Positions 7,167 through 16,350 of a DNA stretch of 19,429 nt are shown piece after piece. Made by a program: the position numbers and the translations under genes. Origin of the DNA: JACJXF01 sp964349045 (GTDB lineage: Bacteria; Bacteroidota; Bacteroidia; Bacteroidales; GCA-2748055). The stretch's first letter is position 1; every line of letters starts with the position of its first letter. The DNA lies in contig CAYGFI010000091.1 of NCBI GenBank assembly GCA_964349045.1, positions 1-19,429 of the forward strand. Direction: 5' to 3'. The notes under the pieces are model-generated. The model was not told the DNA's origin, did not search any database, and saw only the letters and a list, made by a program, of their open reading frames with translations.

Positions 7167-9260
7167 TTATTCTTTCCAAACAGCAACTCCCGCGGGTTTT
7201 AGTTCATTGCCACCAATTAGAAAGTGCTTTTTAGCTTTATCGATGATGTAAGTTTTATCCGAATAATTCACCCCGATCCATAATCCATTGTGCCGGTCGA
7301 TGATCACTCCTTCGGGATACTCTGCAACAGGAATGGAAGCACGTTTGAACACATCTCTCACAACGTCCCTTTCCAGTTGATAGTCGTTGGTTACCACTCC
7401 CAGGAAGGTAACACTTCCCTTCCCATACTCCTTGCGTGTGGCAGCAGTCTTCCCTTTGTAAAACTGATCGTTGAAAGTAACAATGGTTTTGGCCGCGTTT
7501 ACGGTAAGCCCCTCCGCCCAGGTATTCCACTGGTAGGGTTGGTTGTTGAAGAGTACCGTGCCAGTCTGGTTGGGCGGCATGTTGTCGAAAAATTCAACCT
7601 GAGCGCCAATTAATCCGGCGATAATCTCTGCCCGCTTTGCCTCGGGGTAGTGGCCGGTTTTGGTTTTGGTAGCGGTACGGGCGGTGAGTATAAGCTGTCC
7701 ACCCTGCTCAGCATAAGTTTGCCATTTTGCCACCAGTGCTTCATCGGCAAGCTCATAAGCCGGGGCCAGCAATACGGCATACTTCCTGAAATCGTCATCC
7801 TCAGAAATAAAATCCACCATGCATCCCATTGACTTTAATATCTGGTAATATCCCCGGATAATGCCCATAAAATCCCACTGATCGGTTTGCCTGCGGTGGG
7901 TAGTTGACCAGAACTGGTCGTTGCTCCAGAGTATGGCAACCCGCCGGGATTTGTAGTCGGGAGGCATTTCCATGTTCAGATTATTGAGTTGCCCGCGCAA
8001 TTCTTTGATCTCCTTCATAAATTCCACGATCTCTTCACCACCATCGGTAAGGGTTACCCCGTCGGTGCCCACAATACCCAGTATATCCTGCTCAAAGCCA
8101 AAGGTGGGCTGCCGGTACCGGTAAAAACAGGCAAATGAATTGCCCCCTGACAATGTGTGATAAAGGAAAACCTTTCTCATACCCGGGTAAAGACGGGGAT
8201 TGTATGGCCCCCAGCTAACCTGACTGATCTGAATTTCCATAACACCTGTATTTCCGTTACAATAAGGTCTGAAGCGGTCGCTGGCAAATCCCACCTCGAA
8301 GGGAGTTCCCCTCCTGAAGCCTTCACTTCCGATGCCGTTGCCATAACCTGAAGTGGGATAGGCCGTCCAGGAAATAAAATCCAGATAATCGCTTCTCCAC
8401 GGATCAACAGCCATATAACCGGCCATGTAATTGGTGGTGATCCATTGGCCGGTAGTATATTCATGGAGTATGCCGGTCTGAAATTTTAAAAAATCAGCCG
8501 CCTCATCGGCGTTGAACCGCTTCCAGTCGAGTATGGCATGAGGGTTAATGAAGTCGATGGGCGAACGGGCTTCGTTGGGAATGGCTACCTGTTCAAAGGT
8601 GTTGTACACCTGGCTCCAGAATACGGTTCCCCACTCTTTGTTCAGGGTTTCGATGTTTTTGTATTTTGCCACAAGCCACTGTTGAAAGCGCGCGTGGGCG
8701 GCCTCACTGCAATCCTCGGTCCAGTCATAGTGCGAGGGCTCATTGTCCAACTGCCAGCCAATAATGCGTGGGTCTTTGCCATAACGTTTTCCCAGCTGGT
8801 GGGTAATCTTTCCTACATAGTCCCTGTATATTTCACTGGACCATGATGCTTGTTGTCGCGTACCATGCACGGCACTTACTCCTGATGGATTTTTTATCAT
8901 CACTTCGGGATGTTTGTGTGTGAGCCAGGCCGGTGGAGTGGGAGTGGGGGTACACATGATCACCTTGAGCCCGTATTTTGCTGCCAGCTCCACGGCCTTG
9001 TCGAGCCATTCAAAATCATACTTTCCCTCCTCCGGTTCCATAAAGGCCCAGGCAAATTCACCGAAATGGGTAAACTCAAAACCCAGGTCGGCAATGTTCT
9101 TTAGGTCGCGTTCCCACTGTTCCTGTGGCCAATGCTCCGGGTAATAGTACACGCCGGTGGCAAAGATCTCACTCTCGGGGAAAATGGTGTTTTGTGCGTA
9201 TGTTGCCGGATACAAGCAAATGCATACTATAGCTGAAATAAGTTTATTCACTCTTTTCAT
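7167..9260 (-). CDS. GH42 beta-galactosidase, secreted
   Basis: This 697-residue enzyme should release terminal beta-linked galactose from oligosaccharides in the periplasm or outside the cell. The signal peptide ends near TYAQ (about residue 23). The GH42 barrel begins with GVYYYPEHWPQEQWERDL (about 36-53) and continues with FTHFGEFAWAFMEPEEGKYDF. The acid/base Glu174 lies in WQLDNEPSHYD and the probable nucleophile is Glu342 in GVMEIQ. The middle trimerisation-type domain (about 430-620, with VAILWSND and VLLAPAYELADE) and a small C-terminal beta domain are both present, so the length is complete for the family. It sits between the DUF4832 gene (140 bases upstream) and the GH67-like gene (19 bases downstream). 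Bacterial GH42 enzymes are often cytoplasmic; the signal peptide here implies an exported enzyme working on a plant or algal galactan-type side chain. Confidence 0.95.
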   Translation of the reverse strand: MKRVNKLISAIVCICLYPATYAQNTIFPESEIFATGVYYYPEHWPQEQWERDLKNIADLGFEFTHFGEFAWAFMEPEEGKYDFEWLDKAVELAAKYGLKVIMCTPTPTPPAWLTHKHPEVMIKNPSGVSAVHGTRQQASWSSEIYRDYVGKITHQLGKRYGKDPRIIGWQLDNEPSHYDWTEDCSEAAHARFQQWLVAKYKNIETLNKEWGTVFWSQVYNTFEQVAIPNEARSPIDFINPHAILDWKRFNADEAADFLKFQTGILHEYTTGQWITTNYMAGYMAVDPWRSDYLDFISWTAYPTSGYGNGIGSEGFRRGTPFEVGFASDRFRPYCNGNTGVMEIQISQVSWGPYNPRLYPGMRKVFLYHTLSGGNSFACFYRYRQPTFGFEQDILGIVGTDGVTLTDGGEEIVEFMKEIKELRGQLNNLNMEMPPDYKSRRVAILWSNDQFWSTTHRRQTDQWDFMGIIRGYYQILKSMGCMVDFISEDDDFRKYAVLLAPAYELADEALVAKWQTYAEQGGQLILTARTATKTKTGHYPEAKRAEIIAGLIGAQVEFFDNMPPNQTGTVLFNNQPYQWNTWAEGLTVNAAKTIVTFNDQFYKGKTAATRKEYGKGSVTFLGVVTNDYQLERDVVRDVFKRASIPVAEYPEGVIIDRHNGLWIGVNYSDKTYIIDKAKKHFLIGGNELKPAGVAVWKE

Positions 9261-9400
9261 AATTGATCAGTATGATTATTTATATTATTTTATTTGCTTT
9301 TTGTTCCTGTTACGTCCAATACTGCAGATGCATGTGGTCTCAGGGTTATAGATATTTTATTTGATTCGATATTATTAATGTTACATTTGTGGTTTACTTA

Positions 9401-10921
9401 TTACAGTTGCAGCAAAACCTTTTCGATGATTGCAAACCCATCCCCATCAATCAGTTCTTCCTGCAGGCCTACCTGTACTTCACGCTGCGCATCAGCGGTT
9501 ATATCAACCAGCTTAAATCTGATACAGTATTCACCTTTTGGCAATGCTGAAGGCAGTTCGAAAATGTAACTCTCTTGTTTACTTTTGCCAGGCAACCAGT
9601 TCTTGTTTCCCGAATCCTCAATAACCACATCGTAAGTCTGACCTTCGGATTCAGATTCAAAACGGAATATCAGCGCAAATGTATGGTAAGCTGGTGCAAC
9701 CCCTTTGTTAAGCCATTCTATTTTAATGGTGTTGAAACCGGTTTTTAACTTTTCCCGGGAGGAAATAGTTACCGGGAAATACCAATACCCGCAAAGGTTG
9801 GCCAGTTCTTTTGTCAGTTCAGGGTTATCGGCCAGCCACTCTTCGGCGTAACCGTGGTAACCTAAATAGGTAGCCCGCATGGTTTCTATAGCCTTTTTCA
9901 TGATTTCAGCGCCTGAAAAGCCTAAGGTGGGGATAACTTCAGCGCCATTCCGGCCTTTCCAGTTGCCATCGCGTTTTACCATATGGTAGTGCTGCAATTC
10001 AAAAATGATGGGCTTTGTCAGGTAGAGTGGATCGTAAAAGTGGGGATGGCTTACCGACCATGTATCCGGATTTTGCTGAAGGTACCAGTCAACCATGGGA
10101 CTGTCGTCACGCAGGGTGATACCCTTTGAAATTACATATTCAAGCAATTTCTCAGAATCTTTTTTCGGTTTCCCGTAATAGAGCAAATCGTCGGTTACCA
10201 CCAATTGGCTATTTTTGTAATGTTTCAGGTGAAGGTCAATATTGGCAATCACTTCATCAACTGTTGGTGGTACTTTTGTAGAAAAGCTGGTATGCCCTTC
10301 GCCCCATTCACCAATACTCCCAATGTCGATATAGCGCACCCATGACTGATGATCGTATCGTGCTGCAAACTGCTGGTGAAAGTTGTCAAGTTTTGCCTGG
10401 AAAACAGGATCATCCCACACGGGGGTCCACGATTTTATGCCCCATGCTTCGGTTATTGTTCCATTTGCCCCGGCTTTTTCGACCCAAACAGGAGTTGCAT
10501 ACATTACCCCGTTTTGTTGCTGCCCGACCGATCCCGGATATGATCCGGTTTCCTTGCAGGTTATCCTGAAAGAAATGCCATAGCCCAATGGTACATACTT
10601 CTCCACAACTTCGTCAATCCGGGTCCAGTCGAAAACACCTTCTTCGGGTTCAAGATAACTCCAGGCCAGCCTCAGGTACAGGTGGTCCATCCCCGGAAAA
10701 GAAAAAACCAGGGAATCGTCTGTTATGGGATAGCTGGCAATACCATTGTCCAGCAGATGGTGATACCACCCTTTATGGGGGCTATTTAAAACCCGTAAGG
10801 TGTCCCAATGTTGTGTCAGATTAATAGTAATGTCCTTATTGAGGTTATCTGATTGCTTACATGAGATTATAGTCAATGTCAATAATAACGATATTATAAC
10901 ACTGTTCATCCTTTTTTTCAT
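9401..10921 (-). CDS. DUF4832-type putative glycoside hydrolase, lipoprotein
   Basis: The chosen start is ATG 10921; a GTG at 10942 would overlap the preceding gene by 3 bases and spoil the signal. From there MKKRMNSVIISLLLTLTIISC gives a lipobox with Cys21, and the product is 506 residues. The first about 330 residues read as a clan-A-like barrel: NSPHKGWYHHLL, LYLRLAWSYLEPEEGVFDW, a RITCKETGSYPG segment and IDIGSIGEWGEGH, whose Glu (in GEWGE, about 204-208) sits where a catalytic acid would be expected. The C-terminal 130 residues (CGYWYFPVTIS, WLNKGVAPAYHTF, LPKGEYCIRFKLVDI) are the beta-sandwich usual in DUF4832 proteins. The biochemical activity of this family is not established to my knowledge; a beta-galactosidase-like role is suggested by fold and by the neighbouring GH42. 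It follows the broken GH43 gene after only 17 bases. Confidence 0.75.
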   Translation of the reverse strand: MKKRMNSVIISLLLTLTIISCKQSDNLNKDITINLTQHWDTLRVLNSPHKGWYHHLLDNGIASYPITDDSLVFSFPGMDHLYLRLAWSYLEPEEGVFDWTRIDEVVEKYVPLGYGISFRITCKETGSYPGSVGQQQNGVMYATPVWVEKAGANGTITEAWGIKSWTPVWDDPVFQAKLDNFHQQFAARYDHQSWVRYIDIGSIGEWGEGHTSFSTKVPPTVDEVIANIDLHLKHYKNSQLVVTDDLLYYGKPKKDSEKLLEYVISKGITLRDDSPMVDWYLQQNPDTWSVSHPHFYDPLYLTKPIIFELQHYHMVKRDGNWKGRNGAEVIPTLGFSGAEIMKKAIETMRATYLGYHGYAEEWLADNPELTKELANLCGYWYFPVTISSREKLKTGFNTIKIEWLNKGVAPAYHTFALIFRFESESEGQTYDVVIEDSGNKNWLPGKSKQESYIFELPSALPKGEYCIRFKLVDITADAQREVQVGLQEELIDGDGFAIIEKVLLQL

Positions 10922-10938
10922 GGTTTTTATTTGATTAT

Positions 10939-11940
10939 TCACCGGATTGGTTTTACCCCATCCCGGGTAGGTATTATTTTTTGAATCGTTCCATCGGGGT
11001 TATAATGCATGTTGTCCACGCAAACCGAACGCCGCCATTGTATAAATTCCCTGTCGGGCGAACCTTCAGGGATGTTTTGCAACGCCAGATCGGCAGTATG
11101 GTAAAAGAAGTACCATTGCCCTTTATACTCCACGATCGAATGATGATTGGTGCCACTGTTTACCGGATCGAATATTACACCTTTGAATTCATAGGGCCCT
11201 AATATGTTGTCTGACATGGCATACAATATTTTGTCGCCCCCTTCTCCATATTTTCCGGCATACGACAGGTAATATTTTCTTTTGTACTTGTGCATCCAGA
11301 TGGCTTCAAAAAAATAATCCACCCCTTCAATGATATGAACATCGCCTGAGTAAGATATCATATCTTAATTGAGTTTAATAGCGTTCAGATCGATCTGGCC
11401 TACAAACATGTATGCCTGCCCGTCGTCATCAATGAATACGGCGGGGTCAATAAAGTCGCGGTTGTTTACCACTCCGGGCGAGTGCCTGGTGATCAATGGT
11501 TTGCCCAGCGGGTCTGTAAAAGGGCCATAAGGCTTGTCACTCACCGCCACCCCGATATTGTCCTGGTCGGTAGGGAAATAAAAATAATACTTACTATTTC
11601 TTTCTATGGCATCGGGAGCCCAGGCATATTTATCCGCCCATGTGATATTTCTAAGATGGAGCGCCATACCATGATCGGTATAATTGACCATATCAGTTGT
11701 GCTGAAAACATGATAGTCTTCCATGTCCCACCACCGGGCCGTGTCGCGGTCATGACTTGGGTAAATCCAAAGGGTATCGTTAAACACCCTGGCCGAAGGG
11801 TCGGCTGTGTACATGTGCCTGATGATCGGGTTTCCGGCCAGGCTGTCCGGGGCAGTCTTTTCCGTACCTGCCTGTCTGATTGGACCTTTGCAGCAGCATA
11901 AAAGAGAGAACAACAGGATTAAAACCGGGATTTTGTTCAT
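10939..11940 (-). pseudogene. GH43-like glycosidase split by an in-frame nonsense codon
   Basis: Read from ATG 11940, the frame gives a signal/lipobox (LLFSLLCCC) and the GH43 five-blade start TADPSARVFNDTLWIYPSHD with nucleophile-region Asp47. It continues with AWAPDAIERNSKYYFYFP and FIDPAVFIDDDGQAYMF (pKa-modulating Asp165). A TAA at 11365-11367 then stops it after 191 residues. The same frame resumes at once (GAT ATG at 11364-11359) and runs to TGA 10939-10941. This second part contains FFEAIWMHKYKRKYYLSY, which supplies the general-acid Glu (codon 212 counting the stop), and YKGQWYFFYHT. In the adjacent intact paralogue the stop position is a serine (KLNSDMI against KLN*DMI). Without read-through neither half has all three catalytic carboxylates, so this is a recent pseudogene or a single-base assembly error. 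Its likely role was arabinofuranosidase, xylosidase or galactosidase; specificity cannot be read from sequence alone. Confidence 0.88.
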
Positions 11941-11995
11941 AAAAGTTACTTATAAAGGTTTTTGGACTTGACATTTCTCATGTTTATTTTTAAAA

Positions 11996-12862
11996 TCATT
12001 GCGCCATCTTTATAGGTTTAATGGCGCCATCGGGATTGTATTCCAATAACTCCATACACACCCTTCGTTCGTATGGGCTTGGCCCCTGCACATGATAAAA
12101 CAAATACCATTTATTCTTAAACTCAACAATAGATTGATGAACATTTCGCGAACGGTTGTCCAATATAATCCCCTTGTATTCAAATGGACCGTAGGGGGAT
12201 TTCCCGATACTGTATTCCAATAAATTGGCAGTCATATCCCCTTTGTCCGAAGGATAAGAAAGATAATACAGGTTTTCCCGTTTATGCATCCATATACCCT
12301 CGTGGAAGTTTTCGAGGGGAATTTCTATTATGGGTCCATCCCGGGTAATCATATCGCTGTTGAGTTTTACAACTTTAAGACTGTTTTGACCAAAATAGAG
12401 ATAGGCTTGTCCATCATCGTCAATAAATACACAGGGGTCAATTACTCTTGTACCACCTTCACCGGCAGCTATCAATGGCCTTCCTAAGGCATCTTTAAAT
12501 GGTCCGGAAGGAGATTTACCAACAGCTACACCAATTTGATCATCAGCAGGAAAATAAAAATAGTAATTCCCGTTTCTTTCAATGCAATCTGGCGCCCAGG
12601 CATTTTTTGATGCCCATGTAAGGTTATCTACGCCGAAAATAACACCGTGATCGGTCCAGTTCACCAAATTAGTTGATGAAAAGCAATGCCAATCAACCAT
12701 AACCCAATCGGTACTACCGGCAATATCATGCGAGGGATAGATCCACAAGGTGTCGTCAAATACCCGCGCCGAAGGATCGGCATGAAAATCAGGTAAAACA
12801 GGTTTCTGAGCAGCCAATTTCAAGACTGCTAATAACAAATAGAAGAATAATAGATTTTTCAT
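11996..12862 (-). CDS. GH43-like glycosidase (five-bladed propeller), secreted
   Basis: This 288-residue protein has a short signal peptide (MKNLLFFYLLLAVLKLAAQ). All three GH43 carboxylates are visible: Asp29 in FHADPSARVF (nucleophile region), Asp142 in RVIDPCVFIDDDGQAY (pKa modulator) and Glu188 in FHEGIWMHKRENLYYLSYPS (general acid). Other family hallmarks are LWIYPSHD, WAPDCIERNGNYYFYFP and QSIVEFKNKWYLFYH. GH43 enzymes remove arabinofuranose, xylose or beta-galactose units; the sub-family cannot be decided by eye. It is the tandem paralogue of the broken gene just downstream, from which it is separated by 55 bases, and the two share the same motifs in the same order. A Bacteroidetes-type promoter candidate lies 25-55 bases upstream, so it may begin a transcript that includes the downstream hydrolases. 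Confidence 0.92.
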   Translation of the reverse strand: MKNLLFFYLLLAVLKLAAQKPVLPDFHADPSARVFDDTLWIYPSHDIAGSTDWVMVDWHCFSSTNLVNWTDHGVIFGVDNLTWASKNAWAPDCIERNGNYYFYFPADDQIGVAVGKSPSGPFKDALGRPLIAAGEGGTRVIDPCVFIDDDGQAYLYFGQNSLKVVKLNSDMITRDGPIIEIPLENFHEGIWMHKRENLYYLSYPSDKGDMTANLLEYSIGKSPYGPFEYKGIILDNRSRNVHQSIVEFKNKWYLFYHVQGPSPYERRVCMELLEYNPDGAIKPIKMAQ

Positions 12863-12887
12863 TTTAATTTGATAAAATAGAGTATTT

Positions 12888-12917
12888 CAAAAATAAAATA
12901 ATTGTGTGCAAGATCAA
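12888..12917 (-). promoter_or_regulatory. Candidate Bacteroidetes-type promoter for the GH43/DUF4832/GH42 run
   Basis: On the - strand TATTTTTG (12895-12888) matches the -7 consensus TAnnTTTG of Bacteroidetes sigma-ABfr promoters. A TTG (12917-12915) lies 19 bases further upstream, as expected for the -33 element. Transcription would start roughly 20 bases before the GH43 ATG at 12862. Such short A/T-rich motifs occur by chance, so this is a candidate only. Confidence 0.4.
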
Positions 12918-12961
12918 ATCCTCTGGTCATTGATTTATACATGAAAAAAACAGCCCTCATA

Positions 12962-14971
12962 TTATTCACCGGCATATTCAAATTTAACAGCATCAGCAAT
13001 AACATATTTCCCTGGTTCTCCAATGATTGCCACAGTTCTGTTCTGACCCGGGGAGAAATTCCATGTTCCAAGTTTAAACCACGTGCCACCGTTTCTCTGC
13101 TGGTTTAAAATGATTTTTTCAACGCCTGCTGAATGATAAATCTCTACAGGTACCTGTGCATCATACTCTTTTGAGGCGGGTCCCCGGTAGTAAACATTGT
13201 ATTTACCTTTTTTAAAAAGAAAAGGGTTATATTCAAATATTCCTTCCTGCCCTTTAGGTTTATATCTGAAGTTCATTTCGTACCTCCCGGTATGAACTGT
13301 TTCCTCTTCAAACCAGTTGCCGGTGAACGAAGTAAAACCTTTCATATTGTTATCGATAATAATTTCATTTTCAGTGTTCCAGATTCCATACGGGTTCTCT
13401 TTCAGTGAAAGTACCTGTTTCCTGTTTTTGAGTTTCTCCTGAAGTAAATAAACATCAACCTTCTGGACGGGCCTCTCTGATAGGGCTGCCATGGCTGCTG
13501 CAACTCCGGCTGATTCCCCCATAATCATATATTGTGGTTCCATTCTGATAGAAGCAATTGCCAGATGACTGGCAGATATACAAACCGGCACAATCAGGTT
13601 TTGGCATTCTTCATATTTGGGCAAAAGTGAACGGTAAGGAATTTCATATTGGGCAACCGGTATAGAAAGATAACCTTCGTTATAAACTTCGTATTTCATA
13701 TCGGGGAAACGACTGATTTCAATAATATTACGTTGCATTTCCCTGACATCGATATTATAAGATCCCATTCCGATAGCATCGAATTTAACGGTATCTGTCA
13801 TTAGGTCGTGTTGTGTCATAAAGTATTCCCCTCTCATACGCCTTGCCTCCCTTACGTAAAGCTGATGAGGGAAATGCCCGTTGTCAACATACTCATCCTT
13901 GCACAGGCCAAAAGTTTTCATTGCATCCCGAACCTTCACTGGAACCGCCTCATCAGTTGAAAGAAACCATGCAAGGCCGAGAGTATAATCTTTATGCCAT
14001 TGCCATATACTGTCACGTTTTTCGTATCCGGCATCAGGGTATTCCCAGCTTGAACCATCGGGCAGGTTGGTTGATATCCCAACCGAGGAATTGATGTCTG
14101 ATTTTCCGTTTGGCAGAGTTGGCCAAAAGCCGATAAGCGGGCCGGCTTCAGGGCGGGCACGGTAATATCTCCTGGCAAGCTCATATACTTCCGGTTTATA
14201 GTTTTCAGGTTTTTGCCAGGGAACCATATTTTCCTTCTTGTTGGTACCAATCAGCCTGAAGCAGTATGACTGAATACCTTTATCACCCTCTCCGATACCA
14301 ACCATGGGTTTTTTTTGGATGAGGGGCAATAAAATTCGTTCCTTTTCATCAATAAATGGGCTGATACGGGTATCTATCTGATGACTGGTGAATGTAACCG
14401 GCTGCCGTCCCGCCCATGATTCATTGTAGTCTTTAATACCCTCCCTGCCCCAGGTATAGGATACACCTGCGCGTGCCATCAAATCACCTTCATAACCGGC
14501 ATCAATAAATACCTTTGCATTCACCTCTGTTCCATCAGTAAATATGATTGTCTCAATTACATTTTTGTTCTTTTTTACTTTTAATACCCTCTTGTTAAAC
14601 CATATTTCAACACCTGAATCTTTCAGCCAGTTAAGCATAATCTTCTCTCCCACATGAGGTTCAGGTCCTCTCCAGTAAAAGATATGGGTGTCATAATAAT
14701 CAGCCACTTTCTGATAAAACTGATAAGTTAATCCACCTATTACCGTTCTATCGCCATAATCGGTATGTGAAAGACCACCTGTTACCATTCCCCCTACATT
14801 ATTTCCCGGTTCAACCAACAGTACCCTGCACCCTTCAGAAGCTGCAGATACAGCAGCAGTAACCCCGCTGGCTGTGGCTCCATAAACAACAACATCGTAT
14901 TGAGCTGCTATAACATTATAGGATACAACCAGAAAAAATGACAACGTTAGTAACCTGTTTGTGAATTCCAT
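12962..14971 (-). CDS. Secreted FAD-dependent oxidoreductase with golvesin-like C-terminal domain
   Basis: This is a 669-residue exported flavoprotein; the signal peptide covers about residues 1-23 (ending VIAAQ). The dinucleotide-binding fold follows at once: YDVVVYGATASGVTAAVSAA (25-44, GxxxxG), VLLVEPGNNVGGMVTGGLSH, and later VFIDAGYEGDLMARAGVSY, typical of the FAD_oxidored (PF12831) group. The FAD domain closes around IMGESAGVAAAMAAL. The last about 130 residues (GNWFEEETVHTGRYEMNFRY, then KKGKYNVYYRGPASKEY and ADAVKFEY at the end) form a beta-sandwich of the golvesin/xanthan-lyase C-terminal type, probably glycan-binding. Relatives are common in Bacteroidetes sugar clusters, but the substrate oxidised is generally unknown. 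It stands 99 bases upstream of the GH43 gene and 117 bases downstream of the enolase-type gene, which suggests that the two act on one sugar. Confidence 0.88.
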   Translation of the reverse strand: MEFTNRLLTLSFFLVVSYNVIAAQYDVVVYGATASGVTAAVSAASEGCRVLLVEPGNNVGGMVTGGLSHTDYGDRTVIGGLTYQFYQKVADYYDTHIFYWRGPEPHVGEKIMLNWLKDSGVEIWFNKRVLKVKKNKNVIETIIFTDGTEVNAKVFIDAGYEGDLMARAGVSYTWGREGIKDYNESWAGRQPVTFTSHQIDTRISPFIDEKERILLPLIQKKPMVGIGEGDKGIQSYCFRLIGTNKKENMVPWQKPENYKPEVYELARRYYRARPEAGPLIGFWPTLPNGKSDINSSVGISTNLPDGSSWEYPDAGYEKRDSIWQWHKDYTLGLAWFLSTDEAVPVKVRDAMKTFGLCKDEYVDNGHFPHQLYVREARRMRGEYFMTQHDLMTDTVKFDAIGMGSYNIDVREMQRNIIEISRFPDMKYEVYNEGYLSIPVAQYEIPYRSLLPKYEECQNLIVPVCISASHLAIASIRMEPQYMIMGESAGVAAAMAALSERPVQKVDVYLLQEKLKNRKQVLSLKENPYGIWNTENEIIIDNNMKGFTSFTGNWFEEETVHTGRYEMNFRYKPKGQEGIFEYNPFLFKKGKYNVYYRGPASKEYDAQVPVEIYHSAGVEKIILNQQRNGGTWFKLGTWNFSPGQNRTVAIIGEPGKYVIADAVKFEYAGE

Positions 14972-15088
14972 AGTTTATATTTATATAATTAGAAATGTTT
15001 TATACTGATCAACAATGCAATGTTTACAGTTTTTCATTATGTTCCCAGTTTGTTGAAAAATATATAATTATCAATATGTAAAAATAAC

Positions 15089-16345
15089 TTACACTTCACT
15101 TTTATGATAATCTGCATTTTTAATCCATTCTTTTTTAATATGAACCCCCCATCCTGGTTCAGCAGTAACCTGAACGGCCCCGTCAACAACTTTTAAATGA
15201 GGCTCGTACATAGAATTAGCTTCTTTATTTAAATCTGCATCGAATTCAATAGAGTATTCCATATACTTTAGGGCATTAGGAATTGCACCAAGCAAATGAA
15301 GTGAAAATATTGTAACTAAGCCATGATTGGCAGAATGAGGCACACACGTAAGCCCTGCTTCCTCAGCCATTTTTGCGACTCTTAATGTGCGTGTAATACC
15401 GCCCAGATAAAGTGGATCCGGCTGAATAATATCAACTGCTTTGGTTTTTATTATGCGCCGCCACTGTCCCATATCATTATCCTGTTCCCCGCCGGAAACC
15501 GGCACATCCAACGCATCTGTCACCTCCTTGGTCCATTCCATCTCCCACCAGGGACAGGGTTCTTCGAATTGAATTACATTTTGCTGTTCCAGCATTCTGC
15601 CTATTTCAATCGCTTTATCGGGAGTATAGCAACTGTTGGCATCCACCAGCAAGCCGGTGTCCCAACCAATTACTTTTCGAATTAATGGGACAATTTTTTC
15701 CGTTCGCCCGGGACTGGCATCCTGATTTCTTCCCTGTTCACTCCCAATGCGTATTTTAAATGCTTTATATCCATCGGATTGCTGTAGTTCGAATATTCGC
15801 TTAGCTTCATCTTCCGGGGAAATATCGCGACGCATACTCGAACCGTAAACCAACTGTGGTCTGGCTCTTCCTCCAAGCAACTCAACAACCGGTTTTCCTT
15901 TTATCTTCCCGTACAAATCCCATATAGCAGAATCGACACCTGCAAGCGCCCTACTTACATAAGACCATGGAAATTTATGATTACTTTCGATACAACGATC
16001 ACACAGGTCATCAATTTTTGCCGGATCTTGTCCTAAAAAATGATGTGCTACCCTCCGGTGCAAAATCATCGCTGTAATAGATGCATCGTAGGTAGAAATT
16101 TGTCCCCATGCTTCATTTCCACTGTCAGTAGATATTTTAACTAATCCAATTGAATCTTTTGAAAACGTTTCAATTTTCGAGATTTTAAGTCCTTTTTCTA
16201 TTATCCTAAAATCTTTATAATCTGATGTTCTTCCATGATAATTATACCTTTTATCTTCACTTGGGAGTTTAAAAGAATGAAAAGGGAGGGTACCTTCAGC
16301 TAGTGCAGCAACTCCGGTATTTTTTATAAATGATCGTCGATTCAT
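15089..16345 (-). CDS. Enolase-superfamily (mandelate racemase/muconate lactonising-like) enzyme with Tat-type leader
   Basis: This 418-residue protein has an N-terminal twin-arginine-like leader (MNRRSFIKNTGVAALAEG). The capping domain is about residues 50-170. The modified barrel shows the catalytic set of the superfamily: Lys197 in GYKAFKIRIG, metal ligands Asp235 (LLVDANS), Glu261 (FEEP) and Glu287 (SGGEQ), Asp310 in DIIQPDP, and a His337 in CVPHSANHG as general acid/base. Members with this Lys-plus-His arrangement typically dehydrate or epimerise aldonic/aldaric acid sugars such as galactonate, rhamnonate or galactarate. Which acid sugar applies here cannot be told. A Tat-type leader would place it outside the cytoplasm, which is unusual for a catabolic dehydratase but seen in many Bacteroidetes annotations. 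The start codon lies only 5 bases after the decayed GH67-like fragment, so a former upstream gene has been deleted up to its edge. Confidence 0.88.
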   Translation of the reverse strand: MNRRSFIKNTGVAALAEGTLPFHSFKLPSEDKRYNYHGRTSDYKDFRIIEKGLKISKIETFSKDSIGLVKISTDSGNEAWGQISTYDASITAMILHRRVAHHFLGQDPAKIDDLCDRCIESNHKFPWSYVSRALAGVDSAIWDLYGKIKGKPVVELLGGRARPQLVYGSSMRRDISPEDEAKRIFELQQSDGYKAFKIRIGSEQGRNQDASPGRTEKIVPLIRKVIGWDTGLLVDANSCYTPDKAIEIGRMLEQQNVIQFEEPCPWWEMEWTKEVTDALDVPVSGGEQDNDMGQWRRIIKTKAVDIIQPDPLYLGGITRTLRVAKMAEEAGLTCVPHSANHGLVTIFSLHLLGAIPNALKYMEYSIEFDADLNKEANSMYEPHLKVVDGAVQVTAEPGWGVHIKKEWIKNADYHKSEV

Positions 16346-16350
16346 AAGTT

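Noticed and set aside
10939..11367. Stop-codon reassignment or programmed read-through to explain in-frame stops
   Set aside because: Stops in relics include both TAA and TAG, while intact genes here end normally with TAA; ordinary decay explains them better.
12859..13089. Small minus-strand frame between the GH43 and oxidoreductase genes
   Set aside because: It overlaps the C-terminus of the oxidoreductase in another frame and has no protein-like features.
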